A stretch of 64,000 nucleotides of DNA, taken from NCBI GenBank assembly GCA_015847255.1, contig JADLZK010001932.1, forward strand, positions 372,001 through 436,000, written 5' to 3'. Below, piece by piece: positions 22,895 to 32,203 of this stretch (position 1 is its first letter; the number at the start of each line of letters is the position of its first letter). The stretch comes from Hyparrhenia diplandra. Its lineage: Eukaryota > Streptophyta > Magnoliopsida > Poales > Poaceae. The notes under the pieces are model-generated. The model was not told where the DNA came from. It did not search any database and saw only the letters and a list, made by a program, of their open reading frames with translations. Position numbers and translations under genes: made by a program.

Positions 22895-23800
22895 GAAATT
22901 ATTGTGTTTTCAAAGTGTAATTCACCATATTTGGTCGCAAAGCCGCACGTAGAAAAATACGGTAATTTCAAAAATGACTAAAAAAAAACCTAGGATTTTG
23001 CGTGGGGCCATATTTTGGGTGTAAATGACCACAAAAAAAAATTTGAGGAGGTTTGGACATAGGCGGAGCAGACGTACTTCATAGTGGTATACGGAACGTT
23101 TCACCGAACCCTATCCTCACACTTAGGTTTCTCATGGTTGTGTGCCCCTGTGCGCTTTGCGGTGTGCTATCGGCCTCAAACTTTTTTCTCGAGGCATCTA
23201 CATGGTATGTGTGAAGGCACCGCCAAGTTTGAGAATTTTCTGAAATTGTTTGGTAATTTTCTCTGATTATTTTAATTACCGCGCGACTTCTCCCGGTAAT
23301 TATACGTTGAACTATGACCACCCCCAAAAAGACCTGAAACGGTGCCAAACTTTGCCGCAAGGTCTCTTGTGCCCTAGGAGGCAAAACTTGTGGAGGCCGG
23401 TGCGAAATTATTGTGTTTTCAAAGTGTAATTCACCATATTTGGTCGCAAACGACACGTAGAAAAATACGGTAATTTCAAAAATGACTAAAAAAACCTAGG
23501 ATTTTGTGTGGGGCCATATTTTGGGTGTAAATGACCACAAAAAAAATTTGAGGAAGTTTGGACATAGGCGGAGCAGACGTGCTTCATAGTGGTATACGGA
23601 ACCTTTCACCGAACCCTATCCTTACACTTAGGTTTCTCATGGTTGTGTGGCCTGTGCGCTTTGCAGTGTGCTATCGGTCTCAAACTTTTTCTGAGGCATC
23701 TACATGGCATGTGTGAAGGCACCGCCAAGTTTAAGAATTTTCTCGAATTGTTTGGTAATTTTCTCTCGATTATTTTAATTACAAATACGACTTCTTCTAG
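22895..23800. repeat. Tandem duplication of about 0.5 kb inside CACTA
   Basis: The block starting GAAATTATTGTGTTTTCAAAG at 22896 is repeated from 23404, with a period of about 508 bases. Both copies include CCTAGGATTTTG, GGCGGAGCAGACGT and GGTTTCTCATGGTTGTGTG. Copy one keeps about 130 bases at its end (23280-23400) that copy two lacks. Non-coding. Confidence 0.85.
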
Positions 23801-24124
23801 TGTTTACTAACACTTTCTTAAAAGCCAAAATGACCCATATAACTAATGTTGATCTCGATGAGCTCTAAGACGTTTGTATTTAAATTTTTTCGATTTAAGG
23901 TCATTTAGTGCTTCGTTTCACCTCGTTTGACCAAGTTTGACTTTTCCAATTCAAACTAGAGACGCCTTTTTGGAGCCCTAGATCTCTTTTTTTTTTTCAA
24001 AAGTCACGAACACCAATTTTGTGTAGCTCCTCAAGATCTACACTCTATATATACAATTTTTTGTATTCAAAGTTTTTCGATTTGAGGTCATTTAGTGCTT
24101 CGTTTGACTAAGTTTGACCAAAAC

Positions 24125-24385
24125 ACATTAGGGGTGGCTCTATATATAACCGCCCTCGATTTGAGGAGACATTAGGGGTGGTTGAAATATAACCGCCCCT
24201 AATGTGTCAGGGTAACATTATTAGGGCGGCTCGTAACATGAGCCGCCCCTAATGTGCCAACAGTAGGGGCGGTTTGTTACGAGCCGCCCCTAATGAGCCA
24301 ACATTAGGAGCGGTTTGCATCTACCCCGGATTTTTCAAGATACATTAGGGGCAGCTCAAATTATGAGCCGCCCTTAATGTTCAAG
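24125..24385. repeat. Right subterminal repeats of CACTA
   Basis: Repeated ACATTAGGGGCGG-type units in both orientations matching the left array at 16958-17150, ending 33 bases before the transposon terminus. Confidence 0.85.
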
Positions 24386-24418
24386 CCCAGCGCTCTCTTA
24401 GTTCCTTTTGTAGTAGTG

Positions 24419-24808
24419 TAGATAGGGTTTGGCTGGTCGATCGGACAGTGGGACTCGAACACTCGATTACGAGTTGGGGTCGGAGCGGACTTCAGTTGGG
24501 CTTCCGGCCTTATCCTATGTGCCGGGCGGCCAGAACCACAGAAAGGCGACAAGGACGAGATATACTCGTGCCAAAGGCCAATGAAGCTCCATACAGAAGT
24601 ATGGTATAGTACTAAATTTGACCTTGAATATATATACCAGGAAAACTTCCATAACTCTACATCAATTATATGTATTTAACTCCAAAACAATGAACATGTG
24701 TGGGAGGCAGCGGAGCTCTCCTCCTGTTTTGGGCGGCTCCAACAATCAACTTTAAGCTAACTCTTAAGTATTTTTTTTTGTCATATTTTAATAGAAGAGG
24801 GAGAAAAG
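24419..24808. other. Displaced upstream region of F-box copy C
   Basis: After the CACTA this resumes the F-box promoter module: TTTGGCTGGTCGATCGGACAG, ACTCGATTACGAG (24461-24473) and the single GCTTCCGGCC empty site (24500-24510), then the same upstream flank as 13983-14230. The copy C promoter is thus split by 7.5 kb. Confidence 0.75.
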
Positions 24809-24817
24809 CTAGTTCTT

Positions 24818-25118
24818 TTGCGAATTGGCTTGTAGTCCAATGGTAGGGACGGTCCAGGTGGGGCGCTACCCACCGGGATTCAAATCCTGGTGCTCGCACC
24901 TTTTCCCTGGGATTTTCCTAGGATTTTCCGGCGTTATGCATTAAGTGGTGTTTATGTTCCCCGTCGACTAACGAGGCGCCAATGGTGACTTCGAGAATCT
25001 CCAGATCTGCCGGATGCTCGCCCTTCCGGAGGTGCTCATAGGGGTAGGGTTTTGCGTATGTGTCTTCATAGGGTAAGTGTGCGTTCGTGTTGTGAGTGTG
25101 TCTGCGTTGTACTGTGTC

Positions 25119-25150
<32 letters not shown>
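24818..25150 (+). mobile_element. tRNA-derived SINE (Au-like), TSD CTAGTTCTT
   Basis: Flanked by CTAGTTCTT at 24809-24817 and 25151-25159. The sister site in module B (AAGCTACTTCTTGATCAG, about 14215) is unoccupied. The 5' part has tRNA-like promoter boxes: TAGTCCAATGG for box A and GGATTCAAATCC (about 24876) for box B. The 3' end is a run of about 27 A. A second family member lies at 55619. Structure and sequence resemble the cereal Au SINE family. Confidence 0.88.
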
Positions 25151-25437
25151 CTAGTTCTTGATCAGGAACTAAGCTCTTACATAGATTTCAATATTATGCA
25201 TGTAAGATTCTTCGTGTTAAAAAGCTATGTGGTAAAAATTATGATTATTGAAGAAGTTGTCCTTACCGTAATTAACTATAACTATTCCTAGTGTCCTTAC
25301 CGTAAATAAAAGAAGAAAACTACCGATCTAAATTATATTTAGCCGTGCAAACCATATCATTTTTTACTTGTTTTGAGATATTATTGTTGGACATGCAAAA
25401 AAAAGTTTATAACGTCATAGTTTGTATAAGAGATTAT
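25151..25437. other. Continuation of module C upstream flank
   Basis: Up to about 25330 it matches 14215-14450 (GTAAGATTCTTCGTG, GAAGAAGTTGTCCTTACCGTAATTA). The rest is AT-rich without a gene. Confidence 0.6.
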
Positions 25438-25742
25438 TACTTCCTTCGTCCCAAATTGTAAGTTGTTTCACACTCTTTATCCCAAGCTTGACTACTTCTT
25501 CCTTCGTCCCAAATTGTAAGTTGTTTGACATTCTTTATCCCAAACTTGACTACTTGTCTTATTAATTTTTTTTTTTTTTTTGCAAACATAATCAAATTTA
25601 AGTTATCCTTGAAGAATTTTTATTAAGAAAGCATAAAAAAAAAAAAAAAAGAAGTGATATTTTACACAAATTTTTAAATAAGATGAGTGGTCAAACTTCG
25701 TGTTAAAAAAATCAAACAACTTAAAATTTAAGATGGAGGAAC
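25438..25742. mobile_element. Stowaway/Mariner-like MITE with internally duplicated left end
   Basis: Ends resemble CTTCCTTCGTCCCAAATTGTAAG and TTAAAATTTAAGATGGAGGAA, the degenerate CTCCCTCCGTCCC termini of grass Stowaway MITEs. The left 60 bases are present twice in tandem (25440 and 25499). AT-rich, non-coding. Confidence 0.6.
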
Positions 25743-26096
25743 CATAATCTATATCTATACCTACTAATAAAGAGAGAAAATTTCAGTCCCACCTCTTTTT
25801 TTCACCTTTTTTTCTGCCTTTTTTTTTCCGCCTCCGACGTCTTCTTGCAGCCGGACTCCGTCTGCCTGCCTGCGCGAGTCTCGTGATCATACAGCAAACC
25901 AAGGTCGCGCTCGGTCAGTACTGATACTATACGATTCCTGCGTTGCGTGCCTGTAGGATACTGCGTAGGACTCCACCGATTCCTTTCCCGATCCAAATAC
26001 GACTCAAATCCATCGTATACATATATATATTCCAAATCGAACAATCTTGCAACTCTACAATTGCACGGCCCCAAAGAGTAAAAGTAATACATCACG

Positions 26097-27075
26097 ATGA
26101 ATCAGGAGGAGAAGCGCAGCAAGCCTCGGGAGCGCCGGCTGCCCTTCCTCGCCTCCGAGTGCCACGACCACGCCGACGCAAGTGCTGGCGCTCTTAGATC
26201 CTCCAGGAGATCAGCGCCAAGGTCATCGACATCTAGAACGAAGGCCTCAGCGAGAGCACCGCCTCCGCGACCTCAACGACGGATCAACAAACTCCTCCGC
26301 GAGCGCGGCCACTGGGAGCGCCGCATCGTCGACCTCGGCGGCCGCGGCCGCGACTACTCCCGCATTTGCTCCAATAACGCCGCTCTCATGATGACAGACC
26401 TTGACGGCATAGTCGCCGTCCCCGACTACTCGGGCCGTGGACCGGGGTACCGCTACTTTGGCGCGGCCAGGAAACTCCCTGGCGTGCGGGAGCTCTTTCG
26501 AGAAGCCACAGCCGCCAAAGATGAGGAAGCGCCGCCCCACCGGCTACGAGATCCATAAGCGCATCATCATCGGGTACTACAGATACTGTGACAACGAGGA
26601 CGGCGTGCTAGAGTGCCTTGAGGCCCCTGCCGAGAAGCGCATGCGGGAGGCCATGAAGGGTGAGGTGGCTACGGCCGTGTAAGTTAAATTTGCTCTTAGG
26701 AGCATGTGCTCCCACACTGTGAACCATATGATACGCATTGTGATCCGTGCTAGCACACTTCACAATGCGTATCATGTGGTTCACAGTGTGGGAGCACATG
26801 CTCCTAAGAGCAGAAAAACCGCTTCCGGCTACGGCCGGAGGGTGCAGCGGGGAGGCTGCTGCTAGAGAGATACTTTTTGACAGGGTGGAGGAGAGGAAGC
26901 GAGGCGAGGGGGCTGCTGGGAGGGAATTTGTTGCACATGATGTGCCGCTACCTGATGAAAAGGAGATTGAGTGTATGTGTTAGAGATGAAGAAGAAGGAG
27001 CTAGCTGCTTAGCAAGTATGCCATCGATTCCCTGCTGGTTGAGCAGGAGGCGGCCAAGGAGATGCTCAATGCTTT
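26097..27075 (+). pseudogene. ISY1-like splicing factor fragment captured by Helitron
   Basis: Conceptual translation follows the Isy1-like splicing family (PF06246): NQEEKRSKPRERRLPFLASE, INKLLRERGHWERRIVDLGG, GYRYFGAARKLPGVRELF, YYRYCDNEDGVLE, then after a MITE REFVAHDVPLPDEKEIE, and in the last frame a stretch ending near VEQEAAKEML. In yeast and animals ISY1 is a component of the catalytic spliceosome (Prp19-associated). Several frame changes break it: one near 26195 (lost and regained by INKLLRERG), another near 26520, and a stop at the MITE border. The extreme N-terminus of the family (MARNEEKA-like) is missing. It cannot give a full protein, but an RNA from it could share sequence with the parent gene. 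Confidence 0.85.
26691..26812. mobile_element. Near-perfect foldback MITE inside the ISY1 fragment
   Basis: TGCTCTTAGGAGCATGTGCT at the left pairs with its complement at the right end. About 54 bases on each arm are almost perfectly complementary around a short loop near 26745-26758. It interrupts the ISY1 frame between the GEVATA and SGEAA regions. Arm identity suggests recent insertion. Confidence 0.8.
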
Positions 27076-27350
27076 CTTTACAATAAAAATCGTCTTCCAA
27101 AACAATAGTTAAATTTTGTTGAAGAAAGTTTAAATAAAACACTGCTAGAACACAAGTTTAAACGCAGAGCGTGGTATAACCAATACAAATTGTACTAATC
27201 TCTCGTGTGATCACCAAAGCAGGATATCGTTTACCGAAACAACTATAAACTTTTTACAACTTTAATTGTAAAAAAGGCGACATAAAAAATACATATCTAA
27301 TCATATAATTTGGTATTGACCCGTAGCAACGCACGGGCACGTTTTCCTAG

Positions 27351-27522
27351 TACAGACATAAAGGTGATTATATTTATCAATTAATGGCTTTCATCTTGTC
27401 GGACGTGTGCCGCACATATAAATACCGAAGTCATTGTGATATCATAGGGCATTCGATTCCATGATCCAATTTATATTATGACCAAAAAAGGGGAATATGA
27501 CAACTCACATGTGCCATGGATA
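27351..27522. other. Remnant of the 3' flank of F-box copy D
   Basis: ATTGTGATATCATAGGGCATT, ATGATCCAATTTAT and ATGACAACTCACATGTGCCAT match the 3' flanks of copies B, C and E. Since the copy D coding start is at about 30150, roughly 2.4 kb of other DNA has replaced or split its body. Confidence 0.7.
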
Positions 27523-27689
27523 GGGACGAAGCCAGAAAATAATCAAGGGAGGGTTGAAGATCATCTTCTACCTCTAGCAACCCCTCCTACATCTTAATCC
27601 ATGCCTATTGGGGCTGAGGGGGGGCTCCACTTGATTAGCAGCCGTAGGGGGGTCGGAGCCCGGGTGGTCCCCCACTAGCTCCGTCCCTG
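27523..27689. mobile_element. Small MITE with AGGGACG.AGC termini
   Basis: Left end AGGGACGAAGCCAG and right end CTAGCTCCGTCCCT are imperfect inverted repeats. It sits directly in the copy D 3' flank. The interior is non-coding with a G-run. Similar short elements are common in grasses; the superfamily is not determined. Confidence 0.55.
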
Positions 27690-28215
27690 GCAATGCATGT
27701 CGGTCAACATATCAACGTTGCACGTACGACGAGGACAACGCACTACTGTTTGTTCTTCTGAGATCGGCTAGGTGTGGATCGAGAGGGTGATTCTCTTGAA
27801 TTCGTGATAAACAAGTGGGGTGTTCATCTAGAACACATAGTGCAGTGAGTGCAGTGATAGGGAGAGAGAAAAATGGAGATACATACCATAGGTGAAACCT
27901 TCTTCCATGGAGTCGGTGGTAGGGGAAGAAGTGGTGAAACACCGTCTTCCGATGGTGGTGGCGTGCCGGTGGCGCTTCTCGTCGCTGGCAGTGCCTCCCT
28001 CAATATCAGACTAGGGATAGGGCGGTGGGGAGGCGGCTGTGGCAATTAACCTTGTATTGTGTGTTGTGGCCCTCACATCCTATTTATGGCACTATGCGAC
28101 AGGGGCCCACCAGCCACTTTATTGGGGCCGGGTATCCCCGATCAGGATGCGAGTCAAGGGGCCGATTGGCCGTTGGGCCAACCTGTAGAGATCAATCTAA
28201 CATTCTCCCTTTGAT
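27690..28215. mobile_element. LTR-like segment, probably copia type
   Basis: Ends with GAGATCAATCTAACATTCTCCC (about 28188), a border resembling the end of grass copia LTRs followed by leader. The minus strand has short Pro-rich frames only. After the gypsy insertion, sequence at 29485-29560 (GTCTTAACTGGGCCC, GTCTAGAAATCATTGGC) looks like the continuation of a copia leader. Assignment is by resemblance. Confidence 0.4.
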
Positions 28216-29450
28216 CTCATCTTACACTTAAACTTCAATCTTAACTTAAATACTTTCTCTCTATTCCATTATAGATCAATGCGTAGAGCGTCCCTCATCG
28301 TCACAACCTGATATGACCACGCCGGCTATGGCGACCTCATCAGCAGCATCTCCGATCAATATGTCAACCAACATATTTGATGGATTGATTACAAAACTCC
28401 AATACAAGGTGCACGCGCTACTTTGTGAATTTCAGTTAAACACTAATGAGAATTTTATGCTACCTAAGTCGTGCATGTTTACATTGCTTAGGTTCACCAA
28501 AGAAGAGGACCCGAACACATCAAGGATGGCACAGGAAGGAGGAACTCGCTCGAGCCAGACCAGCGTGACAGAACCGTTAGAAAGAAACAGTCATAACTTT
28601 TGGCTCACAAAAGCTATGAAGGCAAATGAGCACTTGTTAGAAAGCTCTTCAAGTCTAGTTTCCAATGGTACAAGCCCCGACCAGTGTGGATATTTCATCA
28701 AGGCGTCCGACCAGATTTAGTGCCGACTGGTCAGTGAGTCAGCAGTCTGCCTAAAGTCAAAATGTTCATGCAAAACTGTACCAATGTACAATACTTCATG
28801 AAGCAAGAGGTACATGGTGTGAAAGCTTATCAAGTTAGCTTTCAAACGCATCTAGTCGCACATCATTTGAAGTTCCCTAGAAGGAGTTATGAACAAAACA
28901 CTAAAGACTGCGCCACGCGGAATCTGCTCTGGAGTCCATTCCGAGGTTTCCCTTTCACATGGTCGACGAGTCCAGTTTCTTTTCGTATTTCCACCCTGTT
29001 CCTAGTATAAATACCCCCCTATGTGTAAGCTATCAACAACTTTTGATGATTTGAGATTAATCCAAGTGATTTCGCAGCCGAGCCGCTGCGTGAGTGTCTT
29101 ACTCAACCCTTGATCTTCCTTGTTCTTCCTAGACTCGTGAAGAGATCCCTTTGGGATCCACTACTTCATGCTCTACAGATTCCGTTCGGCTGCGCCGTAT
29201 TGTGTGGATTAGCTCCGGATTGTGGTTCTGCGGTCGTTTGGAGATCGAAGTCGAAGTCTTCGCGGTTTCGGTGCCTCTCTCCCCGTCGCTTGGTCGCATC
29301 CAACCTTGGCCAGGTATAAAGCTAGTTATCGTTGTTCTACAACAAGTTATCCTACTATCTCCGCTGCCCCGTATCAAGTTATCTTGTTCATCGACCTACT
29401 GCCATGAAGATCGGGCCACCCTCGTGCCGAGATCCGTTCGGTACGTATCA
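28216..29450 (+). mobile_element. Ty3/gypsy retrotransposon, 3' end with LTR
   Basis: Comprises the last part of a polyprotein (28313-28510) followed by a probable 3' LTR from TGACAGAACC (about 28566) to GTACGTATCA (29450), with a TATA-like GTATAAATACC at 29005 and a pyrimidine-rich R/U5 part. The 5' LTR and most of gag-pol are absent, so the element is truncated at its 5' side. Confidence 0.6.
28313..28720 (+). pseudogene. C-terminal tail of gypsy polyprotein, run into LTR
   Basis: An ATG frame of 135 codons. Residues 20-65 contain LQYKVHALLCEF, NTNENFMLPKSC and TLLRFTKEE, the short domain found after the integrase in some grass gypsy polyproteins. Downstream residues are translation of the LTR and not expected to be conserved. 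The upstream protease, reverse transcriptase and integrase are missing, so this is a truncated end rather than a gene of its own. Confidence 0.5.
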
Positions 29451-29779
29451 CAACCAAATTGTCATTAGATTTGACAGCTACAATACATCTTTCTAAGTCG
29501 AAATAGAGTCTTAACTGGGCCCTAAATGTCTAGAAATCATTGGCTTTACATCAACCCATGTCGACTGTGTATTTTCTCAATACACCGGGTGGTAAGCCTT
29601 TGTAAGCGGCTCCATAAAAAACTTATTTAGTACTTATATGCTCAATACTTTATTAATGATTCTTGACTTACTCCTTTTCAACATATAATTTGGTGTCAAT
29701 GTGTTTGGCAGCACACTTGAATTATTGTCTTAGGAGTAAATTATTTATATAGTTGTTCTTGTAGTTAACAATCATTAAC
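29451..29779. other. Unassigned retroelement leader-like sequence
   Basis: No open frame. CCATGTCGACTGTGTATTTTC and similar words suggest a retroelement leader or gag start interrupted by the gypsy insertion. Ends where the short palindromic repeats begin. Confidence 0.35.
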
Positions 29780-29892
29780 TTCAGGTATAGGTTATGTTAA
29801 CCTCTACCTATACCTGACCGGCAGGTATAGGTTATGTTAACCTCAACAATCATTAACTTCAGGTATAGGTTATGTTAACCTCTACCTATAGT
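29780..29892. repeat. Palindromic direct repeats GGTATAGGTTATGTTAACC
   Basis: GGTATAGGTTATGTTAACC occurs three times (29782, 29822, 29861) and is followed by TCTACCTATA, so each unit can form a hairpin. CAATCATTAACTTCA is also repeated with it. It borders F-box fragment D. Confidence 0.8.
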
Positions 29893-29912
29893 CAACAATC
29901 ATTATTGTCTTA

Positions 29913-30150
29913 GGAGGGTGGTGGGAAGCGTGGGCCTTGGCGAAGCTAGGGTCGGTGGTGAGCGATCTCCATGACCGGCAGATGAGGCAGAGGCAGCAGA
30001 GCTCCTTGGTCGGGAGGCGCGGAGCAGGACCTCGTATGTCAAGTCCGTTGGAAGCAGGCCATCGTTGTCGTTGGCGAGGGCGATGCCACCACGAGAAGAG
30101 AGCTCGGGCTGGCTTATTCCAACGACCTAGGGTTGACGCCTTGATGGCAT
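29913..30150 (-). pseudogene. F-box copy D, N-terminal fragment
   Basis: Minus strand, about 80 codons of homology: STLGRWNKPA, then frame drift through the first half of the F-box (GLDIRGPAPRLPTKEL), then CRSWRSLTTDPSFAKAHASHHP. The start region has an insertion relative to other copies (CATCAAGG before TCAACCCTAGG). Homology stops after HASHHP at 29913, bordered by palindromic repeats. The body of the gene is missing and only a 3' flank remnant survives at 27430-27522. Confidence 0.75.
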
Positions 30151-30317
30151 GTCTCAAAGCATATCGGCAACCTAAGCTTATTTCCTATTGAAACTAAAGC
30201 ATCGGTCACTTGATTGTTTTTTTTTTTTTTTTGAAATGATTACGTCCATTTATCACCACTTGATCTCGAATTCTTTCACACATAAGGCAAGTCCCAGTTG
30301 GAAGTTTTATAACATTG
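30151..30317. other. Short upstream remnant of copy D
   Basis: Contains a T-run (30217-30232) and AT-rich sequence up to the PIF-like element. No clear F-box promoter module remains. Confidence 0.4.
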
Positions 30318-30320
30318 TTA

Positions 30321-31417
30321 GAGCAACTCCAGTGGGGGCATGTAAATTGAGGCCCTAAAATTTCATTTGCATGCTGAGGTGAAAAAATTAGGGGCCCAAA
30401 TTCAATCTCAACTCCAATGGGAAAAGCAGATGAGGACCCTAAATCCCGTCGGCCTACCTGTCACGGAAAAGGATCGAGCAGCGGGGGTCAATCCGCACCA
30501 CTCTGCCCGCATCTAGGCAAAGCGGCGGCTCGGCGCCGATGACGACGATGCTCCTCCTAGCGGCGGCAGCGAGAACAACAGCAGGGTGTGGTTGCGCGGG
30601 GACGCCGCAGGGCGAGCCCACCTGGTTGTCATGCCCGCTGCCTTGGGAGCGCGTCCCTCCATGTCGACTAGCCATGGCAACGTGCGCACAGCTCGCCCAC
30701 GCCGCCGGCCGCAGGAGCTCGGTGATGCATTCCGCCGGCGGGAGGTCAATCGCGCTCCCGGTCCCGGTCGAGGCACGGCGACGCCGAGGCACGGGAGGGG
30801 GTGAAGACATCGGGCGGGGAGGAGTCGGAGTCGGGTCGGAGTCTACTACTCAAAGAAGGACGGCGAGACCCGCCAACGCCACCACCGTGGCGAAGCCGGC
30901 CGCGGCGCAGCATGCAGTCCGAAGTTCGCCGTCGGCGTGCTCCATGGGCGACAATGAGGGCGTCGAGGACGCCGCGGGCGAAGGGGTCGGCGCCTTTGGG
31001 GCTCTTGGGGCGTGTCGCCACCGGGCGGAGCGTCGTGGCGATGTTTGGGGCGGGCGTGGGCGCGGGCGGGGGCCCCTTGGCAGCACTTCTTGGAGGCGCC
31101 GGCGGCGCCCCTTGGGGTGGAGAGGATGGGGGCGAGGGCGGTGGTGCGGAGGCCGGGCGGCGGTGGGAAGGCGGCGGCTGCCGGTGGGGGCGGGGCGCCG
31201 AAAGTGCGTGCGGTGCTCAACCTACTCCAGCCGAGCGCGACGGGAAGGGATGGGGAAAGTGGTGTGGGCCCCACTGAATAGGGGGTTCTTTGGACTAGGG
31301 ACCTGTGACTATAATTTGAGGTGGCATGGAAAATAGGAGCTCATGTAGAGGCTCCACCGAGTTCAATTTTTGTCTAAACTCCTAAATTTTAGGGTAGGGC
31401 CCCCACTGGATATGCTC
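30321..31417. mobile_element. PIF/Harbinger-like non-autonomous element with GC-rich interior, TSD TTA
   Basis: Termini GAGCAACTCCAGTGGGGGC (30321) and GCCCCCACTGGATATGCTC (31417) are inverted repeats with three mismatches. TTA flanks both sides (30318-30320, 31418-31420), the duplication typical of PIF/Harbinger and Tourist elements. About 800 bases of the interior (30475-31280) are very GC-rich with overlapping long frames on both strands, unlike the AT-rich ends. No transposase. The interior may be captured host sequence. Confidence 0.75.
30539..31336. other. GC-rich open frames inside the PIF-like element
   Basis: The longest plus frame runs 265 codons from an ATG at 30539 with Ala/Arg/Gly-rich composition. 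The minus strand also has frames over 100 codons. No domain, no TATA box found, and the frames are explained by a near-absence of AT-rich stop codons in sequence above 70% GC. Treated as non-coding or a captured GC-rich exon, not as a gene. Confidence 0.4.
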
Positions 31418-31420
31418 TTA

Positions 31421-32203
31421 GCAGGATTACTATCGTCAACTTTTGCATTGTGTTGATATATAGTTGTGACTACGGGTTTCATGCAGTTGAAACTCTTAAT
31501 GTATACCTCTTCATATTAACCTACCAAGTCAAGAAATCTGCTGACATGTTATTGTATTAAATGCATTGTGAAATCCAGAAATCCTCACCAAGACTGGTGT
31601 AAGACATTTGTTGTGCCTTCGAGCTGCGTTGCCTGGCCAGACAGGAACTCAGCCCAATGATTTTGAGCACCTGGCGGCTGGGATCGTTGCTTAGCGGACA
31701 CCTTTGCTCGTCCTGTGATCGAGCTTTAGAATTGCTCGGGCGATCCTCCTCTCAAATAAATTTATCGATTATAATTTATTCATGTACCATATGTATATAT
31801 AGTACTCCATTTCAAATTATTGTTTGTTTATCTTTTTTAACCTCAAGTTTGACCACTCGTCTTATTCTAAAAATTTGTGCAAACATAGTTAAATTTAAGT
31901 CATTCTTAAGGACATTATGTCAATAAAGCATGCCAGAACAAAAGAAGTGATATTTTACACAAATTTTTGAGTGGTTAAACTTAGGTTAAAAAAGTCAAAC
32001 AGATTATAATTTGAAACGGATTCAGTACTTTCCAAAGTGATATCATATTGGCATATGACATTCAATTACGTGATCCAATTTATGTCCACAAACATAAAAG
32101 TAAAAATGACTACTAATATGACAACTTGCATATGCCATGTAGCCCGGCTGTGTAGCAGATCTATATATGTTGGATGACGACGAAGGCGAACCCAATCTAA
32201 GGT
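31421..32203. other. Conserved 3' flank of F-box copy E
   Basis: Collinear with 9074-9112 plus 10441-10880 of module B. It is interrupted by the Stowaway at 31805-32025. It likely includes the 3' UTR of copy E. No open frame of interest. Confidence 0.7.
31805..32025. mobile_element. Stowaway/Mariner MITE with TA target site
   Basis: TA at 31803-31804 and 32026-32027 flank the element. Module B shows the empty site TATATAGTACTTTCCAAAAG (10691-10710). Ends are CTCCATTTCAAATTAT and ATAATTTGAAACGGATTCAG, degenerate Stowaway termini. Non-coding, AT-rich. Confidence 0.85.

Larger units (their letters stand above)
16942..24418 (-). mobile_element. Complete CACTA (En/Spm) transposon, TSD TAG
   Basis: Left end CACTACTACAGTTCT (16942) and right end TTTTGTAGTAGTG (24418) are inverted termini. 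TAG flanks both sides (16939-16941 and 24419-24421), the 3-base duplication expected for CACTA. Copy B shows the unoccupied promoter (TTTAAATAGATTAGATAGCAG at 12250). Both subterminal regions are arrays of ACATTAGGGGCGG. The genes read on the minus strand: a Transposase_24-type protein, then a Ulp1-like protease, both damaged. The main TNP2-type transposase was not found in 7,477 bases, so the element is probably non-autonomous. Confidence 0.93.
25754..27350 (+). mobile_element. Non-autonomous Helitron carrying a gene fragment
   Basis: The 5' end TCTATACCTACTAATAAAG (25754) follows an A. The 3' end is a hairpin (CCCGT..ACGGG, 27320-27337) a few bases before a terminal CTAG (27350), followed by T. 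This is the Helitron structure (5' TC, 3' hairpin plus CTRR, insertion between A and T, no target duplication). The interior is an ISY1-like fragment in the same orientation, plus a MITE. No Rep/helicase gene. Confidence 0.82.
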
